A stretch of 64,000 nt of DNA from Pseudoalteromonas luteoviolacea B = ATCC 29581 (GCA_000333235.1 CAPN01000034.1:62001-126000), one strand, 5' to 3'. Positions 37,233 to 47,717 are shown, counted from the stretch's first letter. Numbers and translations: made by a program. The notes: generated by a model not told the origin, from the letters alone.

Positions 37233-39392
37233 TTAACTCACTTTCATTTTGGCACTTTGGCAATAATTGGTTAACTCTTCAATACTCTGCTTGACGCATT
37301 GACGCAATCGAAGCCAATTGAATTGACTCAAGTCATCGTACTGCTCTATATCGTACAACTGTTCTGCCAATACCTTCATACCAAGCGCCGTGCTCTCACT
37401 TGCCAGATGATTTAACTTATCGTTAAGTGCAGACTGAGCGCCGATATCGGCTAAGCCTTGCAATTGCGCTAGTTCATAATCATAAGTATCAGATAAGTAT
37501 AGCAATTTACTCTGAATGTACTTATCTTCCACAAGACCAAGCCAATGATCAACTGTCGCCAAATCCAATAATTCACTTGGATCAGTGAGCGATGTGCCTA
37601 TAACTTGCCGGATCAATCCGAATAATGCTTGAGGTTCGATTGGTTTATCTAAACAACCTACCATGCCTGCTTTTTGATATGCTTTGCGATCTTCACTTGA
37701 TACGTCACCTGTAAGTGCAATGAACTTTGGCGTACTTTTGATAGAAAGCGTAGGCACTATTTCGTTCAGCCAATCAAGTCCGTTGCCATCCGGTAAGTGC
37801 ATATCGAGTAACACAATATCGAAACTATGTTCTGTCAAAAATCGACTGGCTTCACTCAGCGAACTAGCGATGCGATATTGACATTGTGCCAACCCAAGAT
37901 AATGTTCAATTACTTTTTGATTAAGTTCAACATCCTCAACGACAAGCACTTGACTCATTGTGCGACTAGTAAGCGTAATAGGTAACACCAAATCATAAGG
38001 TTCGGTGTGCGGTTCACTGACCGCACATTCTAAACTAAAACGAAAGCAACTCCCTTCTCCAACGGAGGATTCTACTTCTAGATGAGCACCAAGGCCTGAC
38101 AATAATTGCTGACAGAGCGCTAAACCCAGCCCCGCACTTTGACTAATATTATTTGTCTCTAATCCACTCATAAACGGATCAAATATTTTATCGAGCACAT
38201 CGTCATTCATACCCGAACCCGTATCAGTTACGGTAAAAGTTAAACTGACTCGATTGCCAATTAATTGCTCTGCGGTTACCGACAACACCACTTCACCCGA
38301 CTGTGTATATTTTATTGCATTAGAAAGTAAGTTCTTTAACACCAACTGCAATGGTTCTTTCGCTATGGTGTAATTTAAGTCTTGATAGCCAGAGGTAATG
38401 TTATAGTAAAACTGAAGCCCTTTTTGTTCCGCTAAAGGCTTCAATAAATGATGAATCGGATCGAGCATCGCTTTAAGTGACACGACTTGCAGTTTGTTCG
38501 GCGCCACTTCACCTTTTGCTTGCAATAAGACTTGATTGGCCAGATCGGCCAACGATAACGCTGCTTGTTCAATGGTATCGCATAGTTTTGAGTGCTTTGC
38601 TGGTTCGTGTGGGATACGCTTTAACATATGGGCATGTCCAACAATGGCATTGAGTGGGGTACGTAGTTCATGAGACAACATCGCTAAATACTTGCTTTTG
38701 CGATCCGCGTCTTGATGCGCTTTTTCTTGAAGTGTGGTTAACGTTCGCTCTCGTCTTGCCGCACACAATAAACACATTGAAAAACCTACCACCAACGGGA
38801 CAATGGCTACCGCCACTGCAAATATTTCATTGGCTAAATTAGGCGTTAACACACTGTCTGTCGCCTCAAAATCAACCAGCATCATTATCCGTGCAGTCAA
38901 AGCAGACCAAATGACAAGGATGGCAAACACCAGACTATTTTCCGCAATAGTAAAACGCGATAACGCTGTGGTGATCAAAAGTGCTCTTAACGCAATAAAC
39001 AGGCTAAAACTAGATGCGATGTAATTCAACGTCAAACGTGCTTGAATATTCGGTTCAAAAAATGAGTACCAGAAAATACCTGGTAGAATCAGAATACTAA
39101 CAGCAAACCACAACGATTTTGAAACAGGTCTGCCGTAAAATGCTTCCGCACCTTTAGCAAAAAAATAGCTACACGCTAATGTAAATGTATTGGCTAAGAA
39201 AATAGCAAACGCTGTAGGTACCGCATTTTGCGCGGTGAGAACCGCATTCGCGAGCGTTAGGCATACTCCGTAAAGGGCCCACTCTTTCGTGCCAGGTAAA
39301 TTTAAATGGATCCGCCAATTCAGCCACAAAAAGACTGTACTCACTCCAGAACAAAGCGTGATCACAACATGTAAAAGCAGCAATTCGTTCAT
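37233..39392 (-). CDS. Hybrid sensor histidine kinase with receiver and Hpt-like domains
   Basis: About 719 residues from ATG 39392. Seven or so hydrophobic helices (about 5-220) form a membrane sensor without a clear periplasmic domain. HisKA follows with the phospho-His in MLSHELRTPLNAIVGHAH, then HATPase_c (NLLSNAIKYTQSG, DTGSGM, GLGLALC), a receiver (phospho-Asp in DIVLLDMHLPDGNG) and a C-terminal Hpt-like part with LNHLASESTALGM, where the His fits the phosphorelay motif. Signal and output partner are unknown. Downstream of the DesR-like gene by 116 bases but with its own start; probably a separate unit. Confidence 0.9.
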   Translation of the reverse strand: MNELLLLHVVITLCSGVSTVFLWLNWRIHLNLPGTKEWALYGVCLTLANAVLTAQNAVPTAFAIFLANTFTLACSYFFAKGAEAFYGRPVSKSLWFAVSILILPGIFWYSFFEPNIQARLTLNYIASSFSLFIALRALLITTALSRFTIAENSLVFAILVIWSALTARIMMLVDFEATDSVLTPNLANEIFAVAVAIVPLVVGFSMCLLCAARRERTLTTLQEKAHQDADRKSKYLAMLSHELRTPLNAIVGHAHMLKRIPHEPAKHSKLCDTIEQAALSLADLANQVLLQAKGEVAPNKLQVVSLKAMLDPIHHLLKPLAEQKGLQFYYNITSGYQDLNYTIAKEPLQLVLKNLLSNAIKYTQSGEVVLSVTAEQLIGNRVSLTFTVTDTGSGMNDDVLDKIFDPFMSGLETNNISQSAGLGLALCQQLLSGLGAHLEVESSVGEGSCFRFSLECAVSEPHTEPYDLVLPITLTSRTMSQVLVVEDVELNQKVIEHYLGLAQCQYRIASSLSEASRFLTEHSFDIVLLDMHLPDGNGLDWLNEIVPTLSIKSTPKFIALTGDVSSEDRKAYQKAGMVGCLDKPIEPQALFGLIRQVIGTSLTDPSELLDLATVDHWLGLVEDKYIQSKLLYLSDTYDYELAQLQGLADIGAQSALNDKLNHLASESTALGMKVLAEQLYDIEQYDDLSQFNWLRLRQCVKQSIEELTNYCQSAKMKVS

Positions 39393-39508
39393 TAAAAGTA
39401 AACTCTTCGTCCTTAAAAACCCATACCAAAGGCGTAAGTCTAGCGCCAAATAAGGGACGGGAAAACAGTATTACTTATTTTAAAGCAAAAATCACACCCA
39501 GAAATCCG

Positions 39509-40111
39509 TTAAAGCCATCCTTTTTGCTTAGCAATACGTGCTGCATCTACTCGGTTTGTCGCGTTAAGCTTTGATATTGCTTCAGAAAGATAGTTTCTCA
39601 CTGTCCCCTCACTTAAATACAGTGAGGTCGCGATTTGCGCAGTGGTAAGACCATCAGAGGCGTAACGAAGTGCTTTTCGCTCCTTATCCGTCAAAGGATC
39701 GACGTCATCCAAGGCACTTAGTGCCAATTCTGGATCAATTATTTTTTGCCCAAGCATCACTTTTTTAATGGTATTTATTAAGTATTCACTCGGTGCTTCT
39801 TTTAGGACAAACGCTTTCGCACCGTAACTCATTGCTCGACGAATATAACCTGCACGAGAAAAGGTTGTCATAATGACGACTTTCGCTTGATGGCCTCCTT
39901 GTTGTAGGTGTTGAGCGAGCTCTAATCCGGTTACATGAGGCATTTCAATATCTGTCAAGACAACATCCGGTGTGATGTGTTGTAATTGGCGCAATGCTTC
40001 CTTTCCATCACTTGCCTCTCCAAGAACTTCAATACTGGGATCTAAACTCAATAGTGCCGCTATCGCTCCTCGCACTAACGCTTGATCTTCCACAACTAAT
40101 ACTCGGATCAT
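39509..40111 (-). CDS. NarL/DesR-type response regulator
   Basis: 200 residues. Receiver domain with DDx-like acidic pair near the start (VVEDQALVRGAI), phospho-Asp in DVVLTDIEMP, and Lys in FVLKEAPS; C-terminal LuxR helix-turn-helix (LTTAQIATSLYLSEGTVRNYLSEAISKL, key L-T-x-x-Q-I-A, GTVRNYL). It overlaps the kinase gene by the ATGA arrangement, so the two are coupled. In DesK/DesR systems the output is membrane lipid genes or an ABC exporter; no such gene lies here. Confidence 0.93.
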   Translation of the reverse strand: MIRVLVVEDQALVRGAIAALLSLDPSIEVLGEASDGKEALRQLQHITPDVVLTDIEMPHVTGLELAQHLQQGGHQAKVVIMTTFSRAGYIRRAMSYGAKAFVLKEAPSEYLINTIKKVMLGQKIIDPELALSALDDVDPLTDKERKALRYASDGLTTAQIATSLYLSEGTVRNYLSEAISKLNATNRVDAARIAKQKGWL

Positions 40112-41232
40112 GGTATTTCCCTATTCAACATTAATCCCGTTTTTACTGGTAAGCTAATTTGCATAGATAAGTCATTGTTTGTCTTGAGTTCGAGCGTGCC
40201 ATGCAATGCTTCAATGCGCTCTTTAATACCAGTGAGACCATTGCCAAAATGTAAATTTGATACCTTGCCATTATCACGGATCGATAAATTGACTTGTTGT
40301 TCGTCTTGCCAAAGCGACACGATAACATGTGTTGCCTTACTGTGTTTAATAATGTTTGTTATCGCTTCTCTTAGTACCATCGCTAGAGCAGTTTCTTTGG
40401 TAGCATCCAATTCAACATGTTGAATATTTCGTTCAAATACAATTCCTTTTTTATTGAGCAGCTCGACTGCATGCTCAATTTCTGCATGGACCCCTTTCGC
40501 TTTCAAACCACTAACCGCTTCTCTCACTTCGCTTAAAAGATCACGAGCCAAAGCGGCAACCTCCGCCGATTCAATTGCCGCTCTAGCCGTTTGCCCTGCG
40601 TTTAGTAATTTACTCGACAGTTCCGCTTTGAGTGCAATCGAAGACAATGAATGACCCAATACATCATGAAGATCGCGCGCTATACGTTCACGTTCTGCAA
40701 TGGCGGCCATCTGCTCTAACTGTTGTTGGCTTTGTTGTTCACGACGATAATGCACACGCTCTCTTTGTTCCATCCAACCAAATGCGAACAATCCAACACT
40801 TAAAAGCACGGCTGGCCCCCAAAAGTAATATTCAGCATCAGGAATGATCACAAGCCCATTGAGTGAAACAACACCAAGTAACAAAACTAACATCAACACG
40901 TTGATGGGAAATAAGAAACTAAAACCACAAAAGTACGCAATGTAACCAAATAAACTTTGCGTGCCCAACGTATACTGTGACGCAAAGCTACACACTAACA
41001 TCATGCCAATTAGCACCGGAAAGACATTGGCGCCTTTTCTATCTAGCGCAATGGCATACAACCCGACAAAAGCAACGAAACTGATAAATTGCATCACAAG
41101 ATCAGTCGCCGAAAGTCGCTCCCAACTGAACACTAAGGGTAAGAAATAAAAACCTGAGAAAATCAAAGGCCCCCAGTTCCAAAAACGCCGGGTAGGCGTA
41201 CTTAACCGCATTGAATGAGATGACCAATTCAT
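40108..41232 (-). CDS. DesK-type sensor histidine kinase
   Basis: 374 residues with GAGG seven bases before the ATG. Five or six N-terminal helices (about 20-150) without a large periplasmic part, then HisKA_3 with ERERIARDLHDVLGHSLSSIALK (key RDLHDVLGHSL, phospho-His in DLHD), and HATPase_c (MVLREAITNIIKHSKA, NGLTGIKERIEALHG). The layout equals the DesK family, which senses membrane fluidity in Bacillus. Partner of the response regulator that follows. Confidence 0.93.
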   Translation of the reverse strand: MNWSSHSMRLSTPTRRFWNWGPLIFSGFYFLPLVFSWERLSATDLVMQFISFVAFVGLYAIALDRKGANVFPVLIGMMLVCSFASQYTLGTQSLFGYIAYFCGFSFLFPINVLMLVLLLGVVSLNGLVIIPDAEYYFWGPAVLLSVGLFAFGWMEQRERVHYRREQQSQQQLEQMAAIAERERIARDLHDVLGHSLSSIALKAELSSKLLNAGQTARAAIESAEVAALARDLLSEVREAVSGLKAKGVHAEIEHAVELLNKKGIVFERNIQHVELDATKETALAMVLREAITNIIKHSKATHVIVSLWQDEQQVNLSIRDNGKVSNLHFGNGLTGIKERIEALHGTLELKTNNDLSMQISLPVKTGLMLNREIP

Positions 41233-41434
41233 TTTTAATCCTCGAATCCTCGTGTTGCCGTAATTAACAGGTTAACTCACCCTAAACCACGAACATGTAA
41301 ATCTGCATCGCGCTTCCCGCCTACAGATTCTCCCTAAATAAGTATCTTGAGGTAAATTGGTACAAAAACCTAGTGACAAGTGTCATCTCCGCGTTTTCCT
41401 GCAAGTTACCTATTTTTAATTTCAAAAAGACTTT

Positions 41435-42337
41435 ATGATGGAAAAAAAGATAATCACGCCAATTATGCGCCCAGAACAACAGAGTTTATTTCTCCTTCAC
41501 ATTGCCGTCTTACTGTTTGGCGGTACTGCCCTGTTTTCAAAATTAATTACCCTTAATGCGCTGGACATTACGGTTTACCGAACCGCTATAGCGGGCCTTA
41601 CTCTTTTTACTTTATTACTCGTGCAGAAAAAAGCCATAAAATTGGCTCAACCCCGAGACTATGTCACTGCGCTTATACTTGGCATCGTAGTAGGTTTGCA
41701 TTGGGTGACCTATTTTGCTGGCATGCAATTGGCAGGTGTGACAATTGGTATTATTGCGTTTTTTACTTACCCCGTAATGACCGTTTTCTTAGAGCCTATA
41801 TTTGCTAAAAGCAAACCAAAAATAAAAGACATTATAAGTGCTGCAGTAGTACTGTTTGGTATTTATTTGTTAGTACCAGAAGCCAATTTAGGCAATGATG
41901 TCACACTTGGGATAGTAAGTGGTGTCGTCTCAGGGGCGCTGTTTGCACTCCGAAATATATTGCAAAAGCGTTATTTTGCAAGCTATAACGGCCCTCATAC
42001 TATGCTTTACCAAACATTAATTGCAGCGTGTCTATTAGCCGCCTTTGTCGACGTGAAACCAAACCAATTATCTTCAGAACATCTGCATTTGTTATTTTTA
42101 GCAGGTATTGTTTTTACCGCGTTACCTCACGCGCTATTTGCCCAAAGTCTGCTGAATTTATCCGCAACAACCGCTGGCCTGATTTCCTGTTTACAACCCT
42201 TGTACGGAACGGTATTGGCGTTTATGCTGTTGGCAGAAAGACCAACATTGACAACGATAATTGGTGGTTTACTTGTCGTCAGTGCGGCATTTTATGAGAC
42301 ATGGTCCATCGCTCGAAAATCAAGGAGGCGCGGATGA
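41435..42337 (+). CDS. DMT family transporter (EamA)
   Basis: 300 residues with ten hydrophobic helices in two EamA repeats. FGGTALFSKLITLNALDITVYRTAIAGL at the start of repeat 1 and GVVSGALFALRNILQKRYF at the start of repeat 2 (key W/F-G-x-x-x-L and ALRNI) are typical. It probably exports a metabolite or amino acid; substrate is not visible. The glycerophosphodiesterase gene overlaps its stop by ATGA, so both are in one transcript. Start could be either of two adjacent ATG codons. Confidence 0.87.
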   Translation: MMEKKIITPIMRPEQQSLFLLHIAVLLFGGTALFSKLITLNALDITVYRTAIAGLTLFTLLLVQKKAIKLAQPRDYVTALILGIVVGLHWVTYFAGMQLAGVTIGIIAFFTYPVMTVFLEPIFAKSKPKIKDIISAAVVLFGIYLLVPEANLGNDVTLGIVSGVVSGALFALRNILQKRYFASYNGPHTMLYQTLIAACLLAAFVDVKPNQLSSEHLHLLFLAGIVFTALPHALFAQSLLNLSATTAGLISCLQPLYGTVLAFMLLAERPTLTTIIGGLLVVSAAFYETWSIARKSRRRG

Positions 42338-43026
42338 AGGTTTTCGCACACCGCGGTGCTAGTGGAAATTACCCTGAAAATACGCTCGCGGCGATCAAAG
42401 CAGCAATAACCTGCCATGCCGATGGCATTGAACTGGATATTCAAGAATGTAAGGATGATTTCGTCGTTTTACATGATACCTGGTTAGAACGCACCACCAG
42501 CGGTGTCGGTCAAGTTGCCCAGTTCTCTGTGAGCCAACTTAAACAGCTCAATGCAGGTAGCGGTGAACGCATCCCCACACTGCAAGAAGTGTTCGATTAT
42601 GTACCAACTCATACACAATTAAATTTAGAGCTAAAATCCGTAATCAACCTTGATAAACTCATTGCCCTCTTGGATAAAAATCTCAACGACAAACGAATAA
42701 CGCAAAAGCAGCTGCTCATTTCATCGTTTAACCATCCTCTACTAAAGCAAATTAAGCAGCACTTTCCTTGGTTAAACATTGGTGCATTAACTGCCTCTCT
42801 TCCCCTCGATTACGCTCGCTTTGCGAGTGAGCTTAGTGCCTTTAGCGTCCACGTTGACCGTGAGTTTGTAGATCAAGCTTTTGTCGATGATGCTAAGTCC
42901 AAAGGGCTTAAAGTGTATGCCTATACGGTAGATAAACAACAAGACATTGAACGGTTACAACAAATGGGCATTGATGGTATTTTTAGCAATTACCCTTGCA
43001 AAGCAAAAATGTTTTTAACCACTTGA
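42334..43026 (+). CDS. Glycerophosphodiester phosphodiesterase
   Basis: 230 residues from ATG 42334, overlapping the transporter stop by 4 bases. It splits glycerophosphodiesters into glycerol 3-phosphate and an alcohol. The active-site pattern is complete: FAHRGASGNYPENT (His, Arg, Glu), GIELDIQECKD and VVLHDTWLERTT (His-Asp). It is cytosolic as no signal peptide is present, like UgpQ. The pairing with an exporter may serve lipid head-group recycling. Confidence 0.93.
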   Translation: MKVFAHRGASGNYPENTLAAIKAAITCHADGIELDIQECKDDFVVLHDTWLERTTSGVGQVAQFSVSQLKQLNAGSGERIPTLQEVFDYVPTHTQLNLELKSVINLDKLIALLDKNLNDKRITQKQLLISSFNHPLLKQIKQHFPWLNIGALTASLPLDYARFASELSAFSVHVDREFVDQAFVDDAKSKGLKVYAYTVDKQQDIERLQQMGIDGIFSNYPCKAKMFLTT

Positions 43027-43052
43027 TAATTAGAGTAATTAAGTAATACTTT

Positions 43053-43086
43053 ACACTTAAGCTATCTTTTTTTCTTAATTAAGTGT
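43053..43086 (+). terminator. Possible terminator after the glycerophosphodiesterase gene
   Basis: Arms ACACTTAA and TTAAGTGT, 18 bases apart with a T-rich loop. Weak in GC, so only a possible terminator. Confidence 0.3.
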
Positions 43087-43160
43087 GCTAATCAAAACAC
43101 ATTGCTCAAATCGCAGTGCCTTAACACACGGCGATTAAAAAGATAATAAGGCCACCCAAT

Positions 43161-44387
43161 ATGAGTTGGTATATGCGCATCTACACCTTTATTGAAGAAA
43201 ACGCTTTCTTCACTCTTACTCGTAAAATTGTGGGTAATCTAACGTTTGTTTTATTATTCCAATTACTTTCTTTTTATTGGCTTTATCAAACGCTTTCAAG
43301 TCAAGGCGAATCACTTGGCTGGTTTTGGGTGCTAGTTACAATTACACTCTTCGCCTTTATATTTACGCTCTTTTATATGTGCTATCTCATTGTCCGGCCC
43401 GTTCAAGCGATGCGCGATCAATTAATAGAAATTAACCATCAAAATGGCAACCTCAATGCGAAATTACCTCAATTCACTTTTGATGAATTTCGCGACTTAT
43501 CTCAACAATACAACACCTTTACTAGTAATTTAAGCCAACTTCTAGGCAATAGTTATCAAAGCGCCCAAGACGCAGCGCAAAGCAGTCAAAGCGTAACAAA
43601 AGCGATGCAACAAACAGCTAAAATGAGTGAAAAACAGATCCATCAAGGCGACACTATTTTAGCGGCAAGTGATGCTGTCACCCATAGCTTACAAAGTATT
43701 GTCGTCAATACTGATGGGGTTTATCAAGCAAACACTGAAAGCCTTCTATTTGTTCGTAGCTCCGCCAAAGAGCTCAGTGCTTTAGTCGAAGAAGTAAAAC
43801 AAATCACAACCCTGCTAAGCAAGTTCAGTGAAACTGTCAGTGGTTTGCGAGAAAACAGTGAGAACATTCGTAGCATTTTAAAAATGGTTGAAGAATTTTC
43901 AGACCAAACTAACTTACTTGCGTTAAATGCCGCCATTGAAGCTGCTCGAGCTGGTGAGGCAGGTCGAGGATTTGCAGTGGTGGCAGATGAAGTGCGCAAC
44001 TTGTCGGTAAAAGTGAATAATGCAACGCGACAAATTAGCGAATTCATTAATCAAATGAATATGTTAGTAAGCGAAACCAATCAAGAGTCAGAGCAGTTAA
44101 TCAGTCACTCTAGCAGTGCCGAAAAAGCCATTAGTACAACGTCTAAGGGGTTTACTGAATTAACGAATGATTTTGCAAAAAACCAGTCGCAACTTGAAGC
44201 CATCGTCAGTGCTGTACATCAACTCGAATCAACACAAGCAACCACGCATCAAACCGTCGAGCAGATTGTCGCTTTGGGCGTCCAAGCCAAATCTCAAGTT
44301 GATATTGCGCTCGATGAATGTCGTCAAGCACTGCGCTTGAGTGAAAATACCCAAAAAGATCTCAAGCGCTTTGTGAAAAAGAATTGA
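43161..44387 (+). CDS. Methyl-accepting chemotaxis protein without periplasmic sensor
   Basis: 408 residues. Two membrane helices (about 25-43 and 54-77) are joined by only about 10 residues, so no periplasmic ligand domain exists. A HAMP-like linker (about 78-130) leads to the signalling domain with the hairpin tip [34 protein letters not shown] (key [23 protein letters not shown]). It should form arrays with CheA/CheW. Signal may be sensed within the membrane or in the cytosol. Confidence 0.93.
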   Translation: MSWYMRIYTFIEENAFFTLTRKIVGNLTFVLLFQLLSFYWLYQTLSSQGESLGWFWVLVTITLFAFIFTLFYMCYLIVRPVQAMRDQLIEINHQNGNLNAKLPQFTFDEFRDLSQQYNTFTSNLSQLLGNSYQSAQDAAQSSQSVTKAMQQTAKMSEKQIHQGDTILAASDAVTHSLQSIVVNTDGVYQANTESLLFVRSSAKELSALVEEVKQITTLLSKFSETVSGLRENSENIRSILKMVEEFSDQTNLLALNAAIEAARAGEAGRGFAVVADEVRNLSVKVNNATRQISEFINQMNMLVSETNQESEQLISHSSSAEKAISTTSKGFTELTNDFAKNQSQLEAIVSAVHQLESTQATTHQTVEQIVALGVQAKSQVDIALDECRQALRLSENTQKDLKRFVKKN

Positions 44388-44407
44388 AAGGTTTGAATTA
44401 CAAGCGC

Positions 44408-45376
44408 TTAAGCTCTAGAAATGTCAAACGAAAGCACATCTTGAATGCTGGCTTTATTTAACGCTAGCATAATTACTCGGTCTAGCCCGACAGCAACACC
44501 TGCACAATCAGGCATACCTGCTGACAAAGCGGCTAAAAAGCGCTCGTCGACATCAACCGTCGGTAACCCAAGCGTTTGTCGAGTCTTATTATCTTGTTCA
44601 AAACGTGCACGTTGTTCTTTAGCATCCGTTAATTCATGAAAACCATTTGCAAGCTCTAAATTTTGATAGTAAAGCTCAAAACGACTTGCAACTCGCGGGT
44701 CATCAAGATTGACACGCGCCAAAGCAGCTTGCGATGCAGGGAAGTCATAAACAAAGCAAGGGCGTTCTTGACCAATGTTTGGCTCCACCTCCATACAAAA
44801 CAATAATTGCAGTAACGTATCTCTGTCTTGTTCATGCTCAGCTATTTCTCGATAGCCTCTTTCGCATGCTATCGTGCGCAAAACGCTTAATTCAGCATCA
44901 AGAGGACACACCCCTAAAATAGACGAAAAAGCTCGCTGATAAGAGACGTATTCTGCTGGTTTGCACTCAAGGAGCTCTATAACCAGTTCATCTAGCTCCT
45001 TCATCAGCGCAAACGCATCAAATCCAGGTCGATACCATTCCAACATCGTAAACTCTGGATTATGGCGACGACTTGCTTCTTCATTGCGAAATACTTTACA
45101 AATTTGGTAAATCGCTCCGCTTCCAGCGCTGATCAGTCTTTTCATTGGGTACTCTGGTGATGTCTGCAAATGCATTGGCAAACCATGAGCAAAACCAGGT
45201 CCATAGAACGTCGTTGCGAAAGTATGCAGGTGAACATCGCTCACTCCTGCAGCGCTAAGCGTTGGCGTATCAACTTCCCACACGCCTCGTGTTTCAAAAA
45301 ACGCTCGCACTTGGGCGACAATTTGAGCACGCTGCTTTAACGTCGCGATAGTTGCGCTTGGCTCCCACTTAGTCAT
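44408..45376 (-). CDS. epmA: EF-P lysine lysyltransferase EpmA
   Basis: 322 residues; ATG 45376 (MTKWEPSATI) is the usual start. A shortened class II lysyl-tRNA synthetase lacking the anticodon domain; it joins beta-lysine to Lys34 of EF-P. Motif 2 (YQICKVFRNEEASRRHNPEFTMLEWY; key FRNE, H-x-P-E-F) and motif 3 (GVAVGLDRVIML) are intact. The EF-P gene lies just upstream, ended by its own hairpin, and epmB is divergent from efp. Confidence 0.95.
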   Translation of the reverse strand: MTKWEPSATIATLKQRAQIVAQVRAFFETRGVWEVDTPTLSAAGVSDVHLHTFATTFYGPGFAHGLPMHLQTSPEYPMKRLISAGSGAIYQICKVFRNEEASRRHNPEFTMLEWYRPGFDAFALMKELDELVIELLECKPAEYVSYQRAFSSILGVCPLDAELSVLRTIACERGYREIAEHEQDRDTLLQLLFCMEVEPNIGQERPCFVYDFPASQAALARVNLDDPRVASRFELYYQNLELANGFHELTDAKEQRARFEQDNKTRQTLGLPTVDVDERFLAALSAGMPDCAGVAVGLDRVIMLALNKASIQDVLSFDISRA

Positions 45377-45395
45377 TAAATTACCTTGTACATAA

Positions 45396-45421
45396 AAAAA
45401 TCCCGACAAAGCGGGATTTTT
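45396..45421 (-). terminator. Terminator between efp and epmA
   Basis: Arms AAAAATCCCG and CGGGATTTTT with a six-base loop. T run follows on both strands. It should end efp transcripts, with possible read-through into epmA. Confidence 0.85.
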
Positions 45422-45445
45422 ATTTATTTACCAACACTTGGCATC

Positions 45446-45480
45446 TATACCCAATTGACCTCAAATTGCTTGGATATATG
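45446..45480. repeat. Dispersed repeat variant
   Basis: TATACCCAATTGACCTCAAA followed by TTGCTTGGATATA is a diverged copy of the 12354-12414 palindrome, between efp and epmA. Confidence 0.4.
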
Positions 45481-45494
45481 CAAGTAACCGTATA

Positions 45495-46064
45495 TTACTT
45501 ACTTACGCGGCTCACATATTCGCCGCTACGTGTATCAACTTTGATCACTTCGCCAATTTGAACGAACAGAGGTACACGAACAACCGCACCGGTTGTTAAC
45601 GTCGCAGGCTTACCACCCGTACCCGCTGTGTCACCTTTTAAACCTGGATCCGTTTCAGTGATCTCAAGTTCAACGAAATTTGGTGGTGTTACCGCAATTG
45701 GATTACCGTTCCATAAAGTAATCGTACATACGTTGTTTTCAACCAACCACTTCACGTTGTCGCCCATTGCTTTTGCATCCGCTGCGATCTGCTCAAACGT
45801 ATCGTTGTTCATGAAGTGCCAGAACTCGCCATCGGTATAAAGGTAGGCAAGATCCATATCCATCACGTCTGCACCTTCAACAGTGTCACCAGACTTGAAC
45901 GTTTTCTCTAACACCTTACCCGAAATAAGCTTACGGATTTTAACACGGTTAAATGCTTGGCCTTTACCTGGCTTAACCATTTCGTTTTCAAGGATCGAGC
46001 ACGGCTCGCCATCGATCATAATTTTTAAGCCGCCCTTGAATTCGTTGGTGCTATAATTCGCCAT
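45495..46064 (-). CDS. efp: Translation elongation factor P
   Basis: 189 residues; ATG 46064 ([14 protein letters not shown]) is the canonical start, and the longer frame is rejected. EF-P relieves ribosome stalling at polyproline. Lys34 in KPGKGQAF is the site that EpmA and EpmB beta-lysylate. Three beta-barrel domains are of normal length; the end [14 protein letters not shown] is conserved. Divergent from epmB with 41 bases between. Confidence 0.97.
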   Translation of the reverse strand: MANYSTNEFKGGLKIMIDGEPCSILENEMVKPGKGQAFNRVKIRKLISGKVLEKTFKSGDTVEGADVMDMDLAYLYTDGEFWHFMNNDTFEQIAADAKAMGDNVKWLVENNVCTITLWNGNPIAVTPPNFVELEITETDPGLKGDTAGTGGKPATLTTGAVVRVPLFVQIGEVIKVDTRSGEYVSRVSK

Positions 46065-46105
46065 CGTATCCTCTAAATCATCATAATTGAGTTGTAATTG
46101 CCGTA

Positions 46106-47119
46106 ATGATACAAAGAAATGAAGCACTTTTGCACAATAACTGGCAAAAAGAATTAGCAAATGTCGTTACAGACCCAATAAAATTAGTGCAAACCTTAGA
46201 AATTGAAGACTTTTTTACTGAAAAAGACCTTCAAGCACGGCAGCTCTTTCCAATGCGAGTTCCATGGCCATTTATTCATAAAATGCGTAAAGGTGACCCA
46301 AATGACCCTTTACTTAAACAAGTCATGCCCGCACACCAAGAATTTCTGCAAAAAGCAGGATACGTGAAAGATCCACTGCTTGAGCAACAAAGTGCCCTCC
46401 CCGGCCTTTTACATAAGTACCGCTCTCGAGTTCTCGTACTTTTAAAAACCGGTTGTGCAGTCAATTGTCGCTATTGCTTTCGCCGTCACTTTCCATACCA
46501 AGATAACCAAATAAATAAGCACGGCCTACAACACACCATCGACTACATTGCCAATGACAATCAAATCAACGAAGTCATTCTTAGCGGCGGCGATCCTCTA
46601 ATGGCCAAGGATGACACGATAGATTGGTTTATGACACACATCGAAGCGATCCCTCACATTACTCGAATGCGAATTCATTCTCGCTTACCTGTAGTGATCC
46701 CATCGCGGATCACAGAGTCATTGTGTGGTCGCTTTAAGCAATCTCGATTAAAGATTGTCTTTGTTAACCACATTAATCATGCAAATGAAATCGACGCGCC
46801 CTTTAAACAGGCGATGCAGAAACTCAAAGACGCCAATGTGATGCTTCTTAATCAGGCTGTATTATTAAAAGGAATTAATAACGATGCAAAAAGCTTATGC
46901 GAGTTAAGTGAAGCATTATTTAATACCGATATATTACCCTACTACTTGCATTTGCTAGATAAAGTGGAAGGTGCTAGCCATTTTGACATCGAAGAAGAAG
47001 AGGCCCGTGCATTAATCGCAGAAATACTCACTGAGTTACCCGGTTTTTTAGTGCCCAAGTTAGTCAGAGAAATCGGTGGCAAACAAAGTAAGACACCGAT
47101 TGATTTACAACTCCAATAG
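46106..47119 (+). CDS. epmB: EF-P beta-lysylation protein EpmB
   Basis: 337 residues. A radical SAM, PLP-dependent lysine 2,3-aminomutase that makes (R)-beta-lysine for [18 protein letters not shown] holds the CxxxCxxC cluster ligands; LSGGDPLM, and the PLP-Lys region near the end (KLVREIGGK) are typical. Start ATG 46106 matches the family (begins [17 protein letters not shown]). Divergent from efp. Confidence 0.95.
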   Translation: MIQRNEALLHNNWQKELANVVTDPIKLVQTLEIEDFFTEKDLQARQLFPMRVPWPFIHKMRKGDPNDPLLKQVMPAHQEFLQKAGYVKDPLLEQQSALPGLLHKYRSRVLVLLKTGCAVNCRYCFRRHFPYQDNQINKHGLQHTIDYIANDNQINEVILSGGDPLMAKDDTIDWFMTHIEAIPHITRMRIHSRLPVVIPSRITESLCGRFKQSRLKIVFVNHINHANEIDAPFKQAMQKLKDANVMLLNQAVLLKGINNDAKSLCELSEALFNTDILPYYLHLLDKVEGASHFDIEEEEARALIAEILTELPGFLVPKLVREIGGKQSKTPIDLQLQ

Positions 47120-47122
47120 GTA

Positions 47123-47338
47123 TTAAACGTAAACGTTTACGTTGTTCCCTAAGGTTGCCGTGGTTGATTTAGCGGGGCTTTGAGCAGCAGCTGTTGACCC
47201 TGCGGCTTCAATCAAAGCAAGTGCTGCTTTACCATCTGCTTGCTGTTGTTTTTTGGCTAAAGAGGCGCTGTATACTTCACCACTTTGGCCCATACCAGAC
47301 ATTGCAGGAAGGTTATTTCCGGAAATATTCATAAGCAT
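47123..47338 (-). CDS. Small putative motility protein, YjfB-like
   Basis: 71 residues from ATG 47338, with AGG a few bases upstream; a longer frame to 47425 would overlap the next gene. The Ala/Gln-rich core SLAKKQQQADGKAALALIEAA and the end LGNNVNVYV recall the small YjfB-like family of putative motility proteins. No membrane helix or signal peptide. It converges on epmB (3 bases apart) and faces away from the priC-like gene. Confidence 0.5.
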   Translation of the reverse strand: MLMNISGNNLPAMSGMGQSGEVYSASLAKKQQQADGKAALALIEAAGSTAAAQSPAKSTTATLGNNVNVYV

Positions 47339-47404
47339 GTACCTGACTTTTTCGTTGAATCCACGTAGACTATCGGCCGATTTAGCCAAAACTTTAGGGT
47401 CAAT

Positions 47405-47698
47405 ATGCAATCTGTTATCGAACACTTGAACGAAAATCTAAAGCAACTGTATCGTCAAGCACTAGACGCAGACCAAAAACTCGATGAGTTGCAACGCCAA
47501 GGGCATGGTAAATTTACTGCATTATTTCAAAATGATGCTGGCTTTCGTGTTGAAGCTAAGCGCTTTAAACCCTACGTATTAGACGTTGCCGCCGATGTTT
47601 CTGCTCTTAGTGAAAGTGAACAAGTAGATGAAGAAATGCTAAAAAAAACGGTCGCTAAACTTCAGCAACTGCATAGTTTGCTCGCGAGTTTCAAATAA
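47405..47698 (+). CDS. Primosomal protein PriC-like
   Basis: 97 helical residues. FTALFQNDAGFRVEAKRFKPYVLDVAADVSAL and the following heptads (key LFQ, PYV-x-x-V) resemble part of the PriC family, which helps restart stalled forks. E. coli PriC has about 175 residues, so this is a short form or a different helical protein. Starts with ATG 47405; SD is weak. Confidence 0.4.
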   Translation: MQSVIEHLNENLKQLYRQALDADQKLDELQRQGHGKFTALFQNDAGFRVEAKRFKPYVLDVAADVSALSESEQVDEEMLKKTVAKLQQLHSLLASFK

Positions 47699-47717
47699 CC
47701 TCATACTCGATAGGCGT

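Noticed and set aside
46065..46160. Longer N-terminus of EF-P
   Set aside because: Would run into the divergent epmB gene; EF-P always begins at the [13 protein letters not shown] start.
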